A stretch of 33,307 nt of DNA from Candidatus Izemoplasma sp. (lineage in GTDB: Bacteria; Bacillota_I; Bacilli_A; Izemoplasmatales; Izemoplasmataceae): contig SLFZ01000104.1 of assembly GCA_007123975.1 (NCBI GenBank), positions 1-33,307 of the forward strand, read 5' to 3'. Under the pieces are notes generated by a model. The model did no database searches. It had not been told where the DNA came from and saw only the letters and a list, made by a program, of their open reading frames with translations. The position numbers and the translations under genes are program-made. Shown piece after piece: positions 9,380 through 18,483 of the stretch. Numbering within the stretch: position 1 is the first letter of the stretch; each line of letters opens with the position of its first letter.

Positions 9380-10114
9380 ATGAAGAAATCATTTGCGCAC
9401 TTGTTTCTTGAAGGCACGAAGTACCAAAACATGCCAAAGACCGACCAACAAGAAGGGTTAGACGCACCACCCCTTGAAACGCCGTGCAAAGGTGAGCGAA
9501 TTCCCTTGCCCAACGTCGATCTCAGCACATACCGCATGGCCTTTGCCGACGCCGCCTCACAACGTCGAAGCGTACGCCGTTTTGCGGACGCACCGATTTC
9601 CACCACAGAGTTAAGTTACCTTCTAACAATGACGCAAGGTGTGCAAAACGCATCGGAAAAACACACGTTGCGTTTCGTGCCGTCTGCAGGCGCACGTCAC
9701 GCCTTTGACACGTATGCCTTTGTGCAACGCGTCGACGGCCTTAAACCAGGCCTCTACCGATACCTTGCGCTTGAACATGCGCTGGTGTTGCTTGAAACTG
9801 AGGATGCCTTGTTTGCCCGCCTTGAGCGCGCGTGCCTCGGCCAAAAGATGGTGTCGCAAGCGCCGTTGACGATGGTCTGGGTTGCCGATATTTACCGCAT
9901 GGCATACCGGTATGGCGAGCGTGGCATGCGCTACATGCATCTTGATGCTGGCCACGTATGCCAAAATCTTTACCTCGCGGCTGAGACGATAAACGCCGGC
10001 ACCTGCGCGGTCGCGGCCTTTGATGATGATGCGATGAATGCGCTTCTAAAGTTGGACGACAAGACGCATTTTACAATCTACCTTGCTCCCGTTGGAAAAA
10101 AACAAAAAGCCTAA
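9380..10114 (+). CDS. SagB/ThcOx-type nitroreductase-family oxidoreductase
   Basis: 'LPNVDLSTYRMAFADAASQRRSVRRFADAPISTTELSYLLTMTQGVQ' and 'PSAGARHAFDTYAFVQRVDGLKPGLYRY'. Confidence 0.85.
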   Translation: MKKSFAHLFLEGTKYQNMPKTDQQEGLDAPPLETPCKGERIPLPNVDLSTYRMAFADAASQRRSVRRFADAPISTTELSYLLTMTQGVQNASEKHTLRFVPSAGARHAFDTYAFVQRVDGLKPGLYRYLALEHALVLLETEDALFARLERACLGQKMVSQAPLTMVWVADIYRMAYRYGERGMRYMHLDAGHVCQNLYLAAETINAGTCAVAAFDDDAMNALLKLDDKTHFTIYLAPVGKKQKA

Positions 10115-10139
10115 AAAAGGCTCAAATCACGCCCTGCTA

Positions 10140-10168
10140 TTGCAAGAATGCGCTAAATAGCGTATCAT
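10140..10168 (+). promoter_or_regulatory. Putative SigA-type promoter for the 117-aa membrane protein gene
   Basis: TTGCAA (10140-10145), 17-nt spacer, TATCAT (10163-10168). Confidence 0.55.
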
Positions 10169-10203
10169 AGAGATGTTTTATCACAGCACAAAGGAGCCCG
10201 ACA

Positions 10204-10557
10204 ATGCCCGAAGAAAAACCCACCACAAAAAGTTTTCATGACAACGAGAGCGAAGACCTTAAGCGCGAAGACCGTAAAAATGTCTACGGTGATTTTTATC
10301 GTCGCCGTGCGACACGCCACGAATGGGAAAAAAAGATGCACCCGGTTCCAAGCGCAATATTGAATGGATTCATGCTGCTCTTTACAGCCTTCATTAGCTT
10401 TATTCTCCCAGTCTTTGGACTGGCCGCGTGGTTAATCTATCGCGATGTGCGAGAAGGACACGGACAGTATTCGTTTGTCGGTCTCGCCCTTGGCACGACG
10501 CTTTGGACGGTCAATTTTATCACCAACTTTTTCGCCAGCTGGTTTTTCTACGGCTAA
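10204..10557 (+). CDS. Uncharacterised 117-aa membrane protein with a charged N-terminus and about two TM helices
   Basis: ORF with SD (AAAGGAG), a hydrophilic first 50 residues, then hydrophobic segments LLFTAFISFILPVFGLAAWLIY and FVGLALGTTLWTVNFITNFFASWFF. Confidence 0.75.
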   Translation: MPEEKPTTKSFHDNESEDLKREDRKNVYGDFYRRRATRHEWEKKMHPVPSAILNGFMLLFTAFISFILPVFGLAAWLIYRDVREGHGQYSFVGLALGTTLWTVNFITNFFASWFFYG

Positions 10558-10564
10558 CCCCATG

Positions 10565-10589
10565 AAGGCATGCGACGGCATGCCTTTTT
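10565..10589 (+). terminator. Rho-independent terminator
   Basis: AAGGCATGC-GACG-GCATGCCTT-TTT; 9-bp stem with U-tract. Confidence 0.82.
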
Positions 10590-10600
10590 AGGAGGAACTT

Positions 10601-11164
10601 ATGCGGCTATTTCTAGCGGTACCGATTGACCGCTCACGTCGTGAGGCGCTCGAAACTTGGCGTGAGGCGATGACCCAAGATCTTGTTAGAGGGCGTCCGG
10701 TGAACTCGGACAACTTTCATATTACCATGGTCTTTCTTGGTGAAGTCGACCAGGCTCGTTTAAAGGCCATTGTCGAAGCCGTACAAGCTGCTTTGCTTGA
10801 TGAAAACCCCACAGATTTCGTTTTCACGCGCATCGATGCATTCACCCGGGGAAGTGAACACCTTATCTATGCCGCAGGTGACAGCGTTGATGCGCGGCTC
10901 AAAAGCATCTATATTTCACTTTATGAAGCCATAAAAAGCCTTGGATTCACGCTCGACCGAAGGCGTTTTAAACCGCATATCACCTTGCTGCGGCGTGCGA
11001 TCACGACCAGCGAACCGAAACGACGCATGGCACCGCTACGTATCCCGATTGATGCCATTGTCCTTTACGAATCACGGCGAGAACACGGCCATTTACGCTA
11101 CATCGAACTCGAGCGATTTCTGCTTGTCAAACCCAGTCCCCTAAGAAAGAAGGATTTACGATGA
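10601..11164 (+). CDS. thpR: RNA 2',3'-cyclic phosphodiesterase (ThpR/LigT family)
   Basis: MRLFLAVPID start and two HxT motifs: NFHITMVFLGEV and FKPHITLLRR. Confidence 0.88.
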   Translation: MRLFLAVPIDRSRREALETWREAMTQDLVRGRPVNSDNFHITMVFLGEVDQARLKAIVEAVQAALLDENPTDFVFTRIDAFTRGSEHLIYAAGDSVDARLKSIYISLYEAIKSLGFTLDRRRFKPHITLLRRAITTSEPKRRMAPLRIPIDAIVLYESRREHGHLRYIELERFLLVKPSPLRKKDLR

Positions 11165-12078
11165 ACATTCATCCTGACATCAAACGCGCACTGAAGGAAA
11201 ACAAACCGATTGTGGCCCTTGAATCAACGATCATTACCCATGGGCTCCCGCACCCTGAAAACGTTGACATGGCGCGCGAAGTCGAAGGCATCGTGCGCGA
11301 AGCTGGAGCCGTTCCGGCGACGATTGCCATCATCGAAGGCGTCATCACCGTGGGTCTTCATGATGCTACCCTCGATGCGCTTGCGTTGCATCCTGCGCCA
11401 TTGAAGGTGTCGACGCGCGATATCGGCTACGCGATAAGCCAAAAGAAAACCGGTGGAACCACCGTCGCCGCCACCATGCAGATTGCAGAACAAGTCGGCA
11501 TCCATGTCTTTGCGACCGGCGGCATCGGCGGCGTGCATCGCGGTGCTGAGTTGTCTTTTGATGTCTCAAGCGATCTTGAAGCGCTTGGAAATTGTCGCGT
11601 CGCGGTTGTTTGTGCCGGCGCCAAAGCAATCTTGGACCTCGGTAAAACGCTCGAAGTGCTCGAGACCAAAGGCGTTGAAGTCGTTGGTTATAAAACGGAC
11701 ACGCTGCCTGCGTTTTACACGCGTTCAAGCAAGCACGCTGTCCCTCATCGCCTCAATACGCCAGAGGATGTTGCGGCACTCATGCATGCCAAATGGTCGT
11801 TTGGGTTACCCGGTGGGGTGGTTGTTGCAAACCCGATTCCCGAGTCCCATGCGGCCGATGAGGCGTTAATTGAAAAAGCGATTGCCAAAGCACTTCAAGA
11901 CATGAAGCATCAAGGCATCATCGGCAAGGACCAAACACCCTACTTGTTAGAGCGCGTTCGACAATTGACCGAAGGAAAGAGTGTCGACGCGAATGTGGCG
12001 CTGGTTCGACACAACGCCGCTGTCGCTGCCGACATCGCCGTGGCTTACGCGAAACAACACCCGCTAAACGACGCTTAA
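11161..12078 (+). CDS. psuG: Pseudouridine-5'-phosphate glycosidase
   Basis: 'VALESTIITHGLPHPENVDMAREVE', 'GGTTVAATMQIAEQVGIHVFATGGIGGVHRGAE', 'PGGVVVANPIPES'. Confidence 0.95.
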   Translation: MNIHPDIKRALKENKPIVALESTIITHGLPHPENVDMAREVEGIVREAGAVPATIAIIEGVITVGLHDATLDALALHPAPLKVSTRDIGYAISQKKTGGTTVAATMQIAEQVGIHVFATGGIGGVHRGAELSFDVSSDLEALGNCRVAVVCAGAKAILDLGKTLEVLETKGVEVVGYKTDTLPAFYTRSSKHAVPHRLNTPEDVAALMHAKWSFGLPGGVVVANPIPESHAADEALIEKAIAKALQDMKHQGIIGKDQTPYLLERVRQLTEGKSVDANVALVRHNAAVAADIAVAYAKQHPLNDA

Positions 12079-12094
12079 TAAGGCGTCGTTTTCT
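12067..12094 (+). terminator. Rho-independent terminator after psuG
   Basis: AACGACGC-TTAATAAG-GCGTCGTT-TTC; the psuG stop codon lies in the loop. Confidence 0.75.
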
Positions 12095-12193
12095 TATTCA
12101 CAATTCTTTCAAAGTGACCGCTAAATACGCTTTCTAGCCTTTCATTTTTACGGTTTTTTTGGTACAATGCTAGCAACAAAAGGAGGGTGTTCG

Positions 12194-12730
12194 ATGCTTG
12201 TGTTAATCGGCGCCAGCGCCAGCGGAAAAACCGAATTGGCGAAACGGCTTATTGCCAACCACGGTTTCGTCAAGACCATCACCTACACCACGCGACCCAA
12301 ACGCGCGCGCGAAGTCGATGGAGTTGATTACCATTTCATCGCCGACGACGCCTTTTTAGCCAAGCAATCCGAAGGCCAGTTCCTCGAGACGACGGAGTAC
12401 CACGGCTATCGCTACGGCACCGCGTTCAACGATGCTCTGCCACACCGCGTTGTCATCGTTGATATCGATGGTGCAAACGCCATTTTAGATGCCATGCCCG
12501 AGGGCGTGGTCGTTGTGTATGTTGACACCGACAAGGCGGTACGAAAAAGACGAATGCTATCCCGTGGGGATGCCGAAGCGGATGTCGAATCACGCCTTGC
12601 AATCGATGATGCGTCGTTCAACCCGACGCGTTTAAAGCGCGTCGATCACATCGCCTCGAACAACCAAGAAAAGCTGGCGGACCTCGCAAGCGATATTGCC
12701 ATGTTTTACCACGACAAACTCGGTCTTTGA
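12194..12730 (+). CDS. Guanylate-kinase-like P-loop protein
   Basis: 'GASASGKTELAKRL', 'TITYTTRPKRAREVDGVDYHFI', 'FLETTEYHGYRYGT'; start after GGAGGGTG. Confidence 0.75.
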   Translation: MLVLIGASASGKTELAKRLIANHGFVKTITYTTRPKRAREVDGVDYHFIADDAFLAKQSEGQFLETTEYHGYRYGTAFNDALPHRVVIVDIDGANAILDAMPEGVVVVYVDTDKAVRKRRMLSRGDAEADVESRLAIDDASFNPTRLKRVDHIASNNQEKLADLASDIAMFYHDKLGL

Positions 12731-12741
12731 GTTTGTTTTTT
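12714..12741 (+). terminator. Rho-independent terminator overlapping the 3' end of the kinase-like gene
   Basis: ACAAACTC-GGTCTTT-GAGTTTGT followed by T-run (GTTTTTTA). Confidence 0.75.
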
Positions 12742-12764
12742 ATTCGTAAAAAGGAGAGATTGTT

Positions 12765-14279
12765 ATGCCGTACGTGGTCAGTCCGGAGGCAATGCGACGT
12801 TACGATGCGCGTTGCATATCGCGTGAAAAGATTACATCGTATGCTTTGATGGAGCGTGCTGGAACGAGACTTGCCGATGCGCTAGTAAGCAAACCATGGT
12901 TTGCAGCGCGAGAAGCTGCACAGATTCTCATCGTCTGCGGCCCCGGGAACAACGGGGGCGATGGGCTGGTGATCGGCCGCGTGCTTGCGTTGAAAGGATA
13001 CGCGGTTACCTGCGCTGTGCTTGCGGCACATGAAGCCTCCGACGACAATCGCAACGCACAGCAAGCCTTGGATGCAACGAGCGCAAAACGCATGCATGTG
13101 AACGAGGTTCATGAACTCAACCCTTTAATAGATAAAGCAAACGTCCTTATCGACGCTGTGTTTGGCATCGGCCTCGACCGTGCGCCGACCGGTCTTTATG
13201 CCGAGGCCATCCACGCCATCAACCAGCGCGACGCAACGCGCATTGCGATTGATATACCATCCGGGCTTCACGGCGATACCGGTGTTGCTTTTGACCCGTG
13301 CATCAAGGCTGATTACACGCTTGTGGTTGAGGCGTTAAAACGTGGAAACCTAATGCATGACGCGCTCGATGTGTCGGGGTTAATCGATGTGGTCGATGTC
13401 GGCATTGATTGCAGCGGTGCGTCGGAGTCGTTTACCCGAGCAAACGCTTTGCATGGTGCCATCCCGCTTCGTCCTCACCACTCCCACAAGTACCAACACG
13501 GCGTCGTGCAAATTATCGGCGGTTCTTACGACATGCCCGGCGCACCAGCTCTGGCCGCGCATGCGGCGTATGCGGCTGGGGCCGGTTTGGTGATTGTGTC
13601 GACGTCGCGGCCGGTGCGAGATATGTTGCGCAATGTGCCGGCAGAGGCGATTTTCGCCACCATTCCCGATAACGGCATCCCTTCTATTGAGCGTGCCGAT
13701 GCATTCGTCATTGGACCGGGTTTGCTTGCCTCGCCATCGGCGAGAGCAACGCTTCGCGCCACGCTTCAGCATGATGCGCCAACCGTTGTCGATGGCGGCG
13801 CCTTGGCGATGTTTATCGAAGGCGTTCAAGAAAAAGCGAACAAGCCCGTTGTGCTGACGCCACACGCTGGCGAGATGGCGATGTTGTCTGGCGTGGATTC
13901 TGATGCGTTCAGGCAAGATTGGTATCGCTTTGCACGTGAAGTCGCAGAAGAACACCGTGTGCATGTGCTTTACAAAGGGCCCTGCAGTGTGCTAATTGGA
14001 CCTGACGGATCGGCGCGCTACATGCTGGCTGGCAATCCCGGCCTTGCGAAAGCCGGAAGCGGCGATGTGTTGGCCGGAATCTTGGGCGTGTTTTTGGCGC
14101 AAGGCTATGCCATTGACAAAGCGGTAGGCCTGGCGGTTTACGTCCACGGGATGGCGGCCGATGTTTCTGCGGCGTCGCGTGGGGAAGCAAGCGTCATGGC
14201 CAGCGATGTGATTGCTGCGTTGCCGGAGGCCATCAAACTGTTTTCGAAAGACGCCACAAGGCCTGCAAATTTCCTTTAA
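12765..14279 (+). CDS. nnr: Bifunctional NAD(P)HX epimerase / ADP-dependent NAD(P)HX dehydratase
   Basis: N-terminal YjeF_N 'VCGPGNNGGDGLVIGR'; C-terminal 'HKYQHGVVQIIGGSYDMPGAPALAAHAAYAAGAGLV', 'VLTPHAGEMAML', 'GNPGLAKAGSGDVLAGILG'. Confidence 0.95.
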   Translation: MPYVVSPEAMRRYDARCISREKITSYALMERAGTRLADALVSKPWFAAREAAQILIVCGPGNNGGDGLVIGRVLALKGYAVTCAVLAAHEASDDNRNAQQALDATSAKRMHVNEVHELNPLIDKANVLIDAVFGIGLDRAPTGLYAEAIHAINQRDATRIAIDIPSGLHGDTGVAFDPCIKADYTLVVEALKRGNLMHDALDVSGLIDVVDVGIDCSGASESFTRANALHGAIPLRPHHSHKYQHGVVQIIGGSYDMPGAPALAAHAAYAAGAGLVIVSTSRPVRDMLRNVPAEAIFATIPDNGIPSIERADAFVIGPGLLASPSARATLRATLQHDAPTVVDGGALAMFIEGVQEKANKPVVLTPHAGEMAMLSGVDSDAFRQDWYRFAREVAEEHRVHVLYKGPCSVLIGPDGSARYMLAGNPGLAKAGSGDVLAGILGVFLAQGYAIDKAVGLAVYVHGMAADVSAASRGEASVMASDVIAALPEAIKLFSKDATRPANFL

Positions 14280-14304
14280 ACTGGGCGCTTTACTATGATA
14301 TAAT
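14275..14304 (+). promoter_or_regulatory. Putative promoter for the molybdenum hydroxylase / purine catabolic cluster
   Basis: TTTAAA (14275-14280), 18-nt spacer, TATAAT (14299-14304), about 50 nt upstream of the first cluster gene. Confidence 0.5.
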
Positions 14305-14355
14305 AAAAGGTAATACCAACGATACACATTCTGATACAAACAGCGGGGTGATTGG

Positions 14356-14916
14356 ATGCTCACCGGCATTGTGCTCGCCGGAGGCAAAGCCTCACGCATC
14401 GGTCAAAACAAGTTGCTGATGCCCATTGACGGCATCCCTATAATCCATCACGTCATCGGCACGATGCGCCGCCATGTTAATCGCGTCGTCGTGGTGGTAG
14501 GGCATTATGCCAACGAACTCGCCGATGCGCTCGCCAATGAAGAGGTTCATGTCATCGTGAACGACAAGTACGCGCAAGGCATGTTCACATCCGTGTTGGC
14601 CGGGCTAACCCATGCTGATGGCGATGTGGTGATCGTTCCGGGCGACACACCTTTCATTCAATCATCAACGTATCGCCTTCTCTTGCAGGCAAAAGGGGGC
14701 ATTCGCGTCCCTGCGTATAAGGACCGTCGCGGTCACCCGATTTTCATCAGCGAGCCATATGCCGCGATGTTGAAAGAAGAGCCTGCCGATTCTAATCTCA
14801 AAGCGTTTCGAAACCGACATGCGTTTACCACGGTGCCGGTCGATGATGAGGGCATCTTACTCGACTTCGACACGCACGATGATTTCCTGTATCATGCCAC
14901 GAAAGAAAGGGACTGA
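14356..14916 (+). CDS. MocA/YgfJ-like molybdenum cofactor nucleotidyltransferase
   Basis: 'GIVLAGGKASRIGQNKLLMPIDG', 'VNDKYAQGMFTSVLAGL', 'VPGDTPFI', 'YKDRRGHPIFI'; adjacent to molybdenum hydroxylase genes. Confidence 0.88.
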   Translation: MLTGIVLAGGKASRIGQNKLLMPIDGIPIIHHVIGTMRRHVNRVVVVVGHYANELADALANEEVHVIVNDKYAQGMFTSVLAGLTHADGDVVIVPGDTPFIQSSTYRLLLQAKGGIRVPAYKDRRGHPIFISEPYAAMLKEEPADSNLKAFRNRHAFTTVPVDDEGILLDFDTHDDFLYHATKERD

Positions 14917-14922
14917 TAACGC

Positions 14923-15720
14923 GTGAAAATTGCATCGCTTTACCACCCGAAGGATGTCAACGATGCCCTAAGGGTGAGCCGTGAGTCTAAAGACACCGTT
15001 GTCTTTGGCGGCGGAGCCTGGCTGAAACTATCGCCCCGACGGGTCGAGCGCGCGGTGTTGCTCGATACCTTGAACCTTGCGGAAATCAGGGTTCATGATG
15101 ATGCCGTCGTGATTGGTGCCATGTGTACCTTGCGCTCCATGGAGACGCACGAAGCCATCCTCGACATCGGTCAGGGCATCCTTGTCGATGCGCTAGAGCA
15201 GATCATGGGAGTGGGCTTACGCAACATCGCCACCATCGGTGGCAGCGTGATGGGAAAATACGGTTTTTCCGACATCCTCCCAGTCTTGTTGGCGCTTGAG
15301 GCATCTTTGACGTTTGCCGAGGCAAAAGAGATGAGTCTGGAATCGTTTATGGCGTCGAAAAAACGCATGAACGACGTCTTGCTTGAGGTCTCAATTCCCC
15401 GCAAGAAAGCGATTGGCTACTTTAAAAAGGTCGCGACAACGCCGCTTGATTTTTCATTGCTTAACGTAACGGTTGTTAAAACCGACACACGGATTACCGT
15501 CGTGCTTGGTTCTCGCCCCGGTGGGGCGATGGGCCACGATGTGACCGAGTATATCAACGGCGCTAACGATATCGATAAAGCGGTTAAGCGTGCAGTTGAA
15601 TCGGTGCTTGAAGCCATTCCGCTCGGCCAAAACGTGCGGGCAACAAAAGCATACCGCGAGCAGCTAGCCAAAACCTACGTTCGCCGCGGACTTCTCGAGG
15701 TGATGCGCGATGAAAGTTAA
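14923..15720 (+). CDS. Xanthine dehydrogenase-family FAD-binding subunit (hydroxylase 1)
   Basis: 'VVFGGGAWLKL', 'GLRNIATIGGSVMGKYGFSDILPVLLALEA'; followed by 2Fe-2S and Mo subunits. Confidence 0.9.
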   Translation: MKIASLYHPKDVNDALRVSRESKDTVVFGGGAWLKLSPRRVERAVLLDTLNLAEIRVHDDAVVIGAMCTLRSMETHEAILDIGQGILVDALEQIMGVGLRNIATIGGSVMGKYGFSDILPVLLALEASLTFAEAKEMSLESFMASKKRMNDVLLEVSIPRKKAIGYFKKVATTPLDFSLLNVTVVKTDTRITVVLGSRPGGAMGHDVTEYINGANDIDKAVKRAVESVLEAIPLGQNVRATKAYREQLAKTYVRRGLLEVMRDES

Positions 15721-16162
15721 GCTGTTAATCAACCAACGGCCTCGTGTCGTAGACGTAGAACCCGATGAGTACCTACTGGATACGCTACGTCGCCACGACG
15801 TACTGAGTGTAAAACGGGGGTGCGACGCCGCGAGTTGTGGTGTTTGCACCGTGCTTATCGATGGGAAACCGACGCTTTCGTGCAGCGTCTTAAGCGCACG
15901 GTTGGAAGGCAAAGCAATTACCACCGTCGAGGGAGAACGAGAAGAAGTCACGCGGTTCTATACGTACTTTGGTGATGAGGGTGCCGACCAATGCGGTTTT
16001 TGCAATCCCGGGCTTGCGCTCACCGCCATCAGCATGAAGCGCACGTTCGATAATCCGTCTGAAGACGACATTCGTCGCTACATTGTCGCGAACCTGTGTC
16101 GTTGCTCAGGTTACGTCGCTCAGGTTCGAGCCATTAAACGGTATTTGGAGGAGTCCTCATGA
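15710..16162 (+). CDS. [2Fe-2S] subunit of molybdenum hydroxylase 1
   Basis: GCDAASCGVCTVLIDGKPTLSC plant-type cluster and CGFC...CRCSG alpha-helical cluster motifs. Confidence 0.95.
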   Translation: MKVKLLINQRPRVVDVEPDEYLLDTLRRHDVLSVKRGCDAASCGVCTVLIDGKPTLSCSVLSARLEGKAITTVEGEREEVTRFYTYFGDEGADQCGFCNPGLALTAISMKRTFDNPSEDDIRRYIVANLCRCSGYVAQVRAIKRYLEESS

Positions 16163-18483
16163 AAACCGTGAACCGTAAAACCCCATCCGTCGATGGAAAA
16201 GGCATCATGCTTGGTCGTCCCGCGTTTACCGACGACCTTGCCGATAAGGGCTCGTTAATCATCAAAGTCTTGCGTAGCCCCCACGCCTTTGCCCGCATCA
16301 AATCCATCGACGTTGAAAAAGCGAGAAAACACCCCGGTGTCGAACTGGTTTTAACCCATCGTGATGTGCCACGGGTTGCGTTTACGCGCGCCGGCCAGGG
16401 TTATCCCGAACCGTCGCCACACGATAAGTTCGTGCTTGATGAATACGTCAGATACGTCGGCGACGAAGTCGCCGTGGTTGCGGCCATTGACGAGACGATT
16501 GCCATGGAGGCGCTTGACCTGATCGACATCGATTACGAGGTGCTCGACCCCGTGCTCGATTTCGAAGAGGCCATTGATCATGAAAGCGTCATTCATCCAG
16601 AAGATGGCATTCGCGAAATGTTCCCAATCGGGTTTGAGCCAAAAAGAAACATCGCGGCCTCGTATAGAATGGATTTTGGCGATCTCGACAAGGCATTCTC
16701 AGAAAGCGACGTCATCATCGAAAAGACGTTCCACACCCAAGCTCAAGCGCACGTAATGATGGAGCCACACGCTGTCAACGCACGACTGGATTTCCAAGAT
16801 CGCCTCGTCATCATCAGCGCAACGCAGACACCGTTTCACGTGCGCCGAATTCTTTCGCAGACGCTTGATATTCCAATTGAAAAAATTCGCGTAATCAAAC
16901 CGCGTGTCGGCGGTGGATTCGGCGGAAAACAAGCCATTCATGGTGAGATGTTCGCCGCGCTCGTGACGATGCGAACGGGAAAACCATCGAAACTTGTCTA
17001 CACGCGAAAAGAAGTGTTCGAATCGACCTATACCCGCCACCCCATGAAACTACACGTCAAACTCGGTGCCACCAAAGAAGGCGCGTTAAAAGCCATCGAT
17101 TGGCATGTGCTATCAAACACTGGCGCCTACGGCGAGCACGCGTTGACCGTGTTCATGGTTGCCGGGTCAAAGGTGATGCCACTTTACAACAAGGTCGACG
17201 CCGGCCGTTTCCACGGCGACGTCGTCTACACAAACACCACGCCCGCCGGTGCGTACCGTGGGTACGGTGCGATCCAGGGGAACTTCGCGCTCGAATCGGC
17301 CGTTGACATTCTCTGTGCTGAACTCGGCATGGACCCGATTGCTTTCCGTGAGAAAAACATGATGCGCGAAGGCGAAACCTCACCGGTGTTTGAAATCATG
17401 GGAGAGGGCACCGAGGGCACCGCCATGACCATGGAAACGTGTAAGCTTGATTATTGTCTATCACGCGGACTGGAACTGGTTGATTGGAAGAACATTTATC
17501 CAAGAAAAACCCTAAAAGACGGTAAAATTCGTTCAGTCGGCATGGCGCTGGCGATGCAAGGAAGTGGTATTCCTTACATCGACATGGGTGCCGCCACCAT
17601 CAAACTGAACGACGCCGGCTTTTACAACCTCACCGTCGGTGCAACCGACATTGGGCAGGGTTCCGACACCGTGCTTGCGCAAATCGCAGCCGAAACACTC
17701 GGCGTGCACATCAACAAGGTCATCGTCTATTCTTCAGACACCGACTTAACGCCCTTTGACACCGGCGCATACGCCTCAAGCACCACCTACGTTTCCGGCA
17801 ATGCCGTGCATCGGGCCGCGCTCCACATGCGGGAGATGCTTATCGAGGAAGCCGCCGTCGTCTTTGGTGTCGATGTCGAGTCCATCGACTTTGACGGCGC
17901 GACATTCACCAACAAAGAAGATGAGAAGACGATTACCCTCGAGAAACTCGCAAACCGCATCACCTACAACGAAGACCAAAAACAACTCACCGCCACAAGC
18001 AGTTACGTCGGCACGAAATCGCCACCGCCGTTTATGGCCGGGTTTATCGACATTCTCATCGACAAAGAAACCGGTGAAATCGAGATACTCGATTATGTCA
18101 GCGTTGTTGATTGTGGTGTCCCCATCAATCCGAAACTGGCCCAAGGCCAAGTCGAAGGCGGCATTGTTCAAGGCCTTGGCATGGCACTGTATGAAGATGT
18201 GAAACGCACCAAGAACGGGTCATTGATTTCGCACGATCTGCTGAACTATAAAATTCCAACCAACATGGATGTGAAGAAACTGACAACCGAATTCGCACTC
18301 AGCCACGAAGACAGCGGACCATACGGCGCGAAATCGGTTGGCGAAATCGGCATCGATACGCCACCGGCTGCACTCGCCAACGCCATCTATAACGCGCTGG
18401 GCATTCGCTTGACCTCACTGCCCTTTACGCCAGAAAAAATCATCCGTGCGCTGCACGAAAAAGAAGGAGAGAAAACGTCATGA
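16159..18483 (+). CDS. Molybdopterin-binding large subunit of molybdenum hydroxylase 1 (xanthine dehydrogenase family)
   Basis: 'RVGGGFGGKQAIHGEM', 'PAGAYRGYGAIQGNFALES', 'GATDIGQGSDTVLAQIAAETLGV', 'GPYGAKSVGEIGIDTPPAAL'. Confidence 0.95.
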   Translation: MKTVNRKTPSVDGKGIMLGRPAFTDDLADKGSLIIKVLRSPHAFARIKSIDVEKARKHPGVELVLTHRDVPRVAFTRAGQGYPEPSPHDKFVLDEYVRYVGDEVAVVAAIDETIAMEALDLIDIDYEVLDPVLDFEEAIDHESVIHPEDGIREMFPIGFEPKRNIAASYRMDFGDLDKAFSESDVIIEKTFHTQAQAHVMMEPHAVNARLDFQDRLVIISATQTPFHVRRILSQTLDIPIEKIRVIKPRVGGGFGGKQAIHGEMFAALVTMRTGKPSKLVYTRKEVFESTYTRHPMKLHVKLGATKEGALKAIDWHVLSNTGAYGEHALTVFMVAGSKVMPLYNKVDAGRFHGDVVYTNTTPAGAYRGYGAIQGNFALESAVDILCAELGMDPIAFREKNMMREGETSPVFEIMGEGTEGTAMTMETCKLDYCLSRGLELVDWKNIYPRKTLKDGKIRSVGMALAMQGSGIPYIDMGAATIKLNDAGFYNLTVGATDIGQGSDTVLAQIAAETLGVHINKVIVYSSDTDLTPFDTGAYASSTTYVSGNAVHRAALHMREMLIEEAAVVFGVDVESIDFDGATFTNKEDEKTITLEKLANRITYNEDQKQLTATSSYVGTKSPPPFMAGFIDILIDKETGEIEILDYVSVVDCGVPINPKLAQGQVEGGIVQGLGMALYEDVKRTKNGSLISHDLLNYKIPTNMDVKKLTTEFALSHEDSGPYGAKSVGEIGIDTPPAALANAIYNALGIRLTSLPFTPEKIIRALHEKEGEKTS

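Noticed and set aside
9380-10114. SagB-type oxidoreductase as a sign of a thiazole/oxazole-modified peptide (TOMM) cluster
   Set aside because: No YcaO cyclodehydratase, SagC-like partner, precursor peptide or exporter nearby; stand-alone SagB-type nitroreductases are common.
10090-10125. AGCCTAAAAAAGGCT hairpin after the nitroreductase as a terminator
   Set aside because: Short stem and no following T-run; too weak to call.
13380-13964. 194-aa minus-strand ORF inside nnr
   Set aside because: Arg/His-rich shadow translation opposite a strongly conserved enzyme; no independent signal.
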